64,000 bases of DNA from Actinobacteria bacterium 69-20. Its GTDB lineage: Bacteria > Actinomycetota > Actinomycetes > Mycobacteriales > Nakamurellaceae. The position numbers and the translations under genes were made by a program. Every line of letters begins with the position of its first letter. Within the stretch, counting starts at the first letter, position 1. Below the pieces are notes generated by a model. It was given only the letters and a program-made list of their open reading frames with translations. It was not told the origin of the DNA and ran no database searches. Positions 63,998 through 64,000 of this stretch are shown one piece after another. Location of the stretch: positions 39,955-103,954 of the forward strand of contig MKSW01000009.1 in NCBI GenBank assembly GCA_001897425.1, read 5' to 3'.

Positions 63998-64000
63998 TTC
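63948..64000. mobile_element. Possible left end of an insertion sequence
   Basis: The last 53 bases switch abruptly to AT-rich DNA beginning GGGCCTGCGCGTAAATTACA. The G-run followed by CGTAAATT is in the style of IS256-family terminal repeats. No transposase is visible, so this is a suggestion only. Confidence 0.3.

Overview
This is a high-GC stretch from an actinobacterial chromosome. The clearest lineage marks are a bacterial proteasome activator (Bpa) ending in GQYL, a mycobacterial-type L-lactate dehydrogenase, a DUF5926/SEC-C protein, a DUF4328 membrane protein, a PPOX-fold protein, and a serS / metallopeptidase / histidine-phosphatase / pheA neighbourhood that is, as far as I recall, also found in mycobacteria. 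I cannot name a genus from sequence alone. Genes are dense and cover nearly all of the window. I see no rRNA, tRNA, CRISPR array, prophage or complete insertion sequence.

Region 1 (1-12.7 kb) is catabolic and transport DNA. It holds the N-terminal part of a family-5 solute-binding lipoprotein, a class III (GSA-like) aminotransferase, and a divergent IclR regulator followed by an SDR dehydrogenase and an enolase-superfamily acid-sugar dehydratase. A decayed SMP-30/gluconolactonase remnant comes next, then FMN-dependent L-lactate dehydrogenase, an alpha/beta hydrolase, and a full branched-chain-amino-acid-type ABC importer (livK-G-F-H-M order on the minus strand).

Region 2 (13-22.2 kb) starts with a GntR/UTRA regulator preceded by a translationally coupled 57-codon DeoC-like mini-ORF. 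A minus-strand set follows that fits trans-4-hydroxyproline breakdown: a three-gene D-hydroxyproline dehydrogenase (DAO subunit, 2Fe-2S ferredoxin, FAD/NAD subunit), a DHDPS-family deaminase and a hydroxyproline/proline epimerase with both catalytic cysteines. The last enzyme of that route (alpha-ketoglutarate semialdehyde dehydrogenase) is not in the window. Beside it is a nucleoside salvage unit: nucleoside hydrolase diverging from ribokinase and a DeoC-family aldolase.

Region 3 (22-31 kb) has a quinone oxidoreductase, bpa, another class III aminotransferase, and a 1576-residue secreted nuclease/5'-nucleotidase. That last gene has a CRP-type operator and promoter upstream, and paired 70-bp palindromic repeats stand on both sides of it.

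Region 4 (30.9-42.7 kb) is a polyamine uptake and catabolism locus. It has an agmatinase-family/saccharopine-dehydrogenase fusion, an FAD amine oxidase, potC-potB-potA-potD, a divergent Lrp regulator, a class III aminotransferase and a second FAD oxidoreductase.

Region 5 (42.7-64 kb) mixes housekeeping and conserved genes (HAD phosphatase, serS, zincin, histidine phosphatase, pheA, S9 peptidase, glycerate kinase, DUF5926) with an accessory block of a PfkB kinase, an FGGY kinase and a sphingosine-1-phosphate-lyase homologue. Near the right edge are a proline-rich protein with a catalytically degenerate SDR-like domain and a sudden AT-rich segment that may be the end of an insertion sequence.
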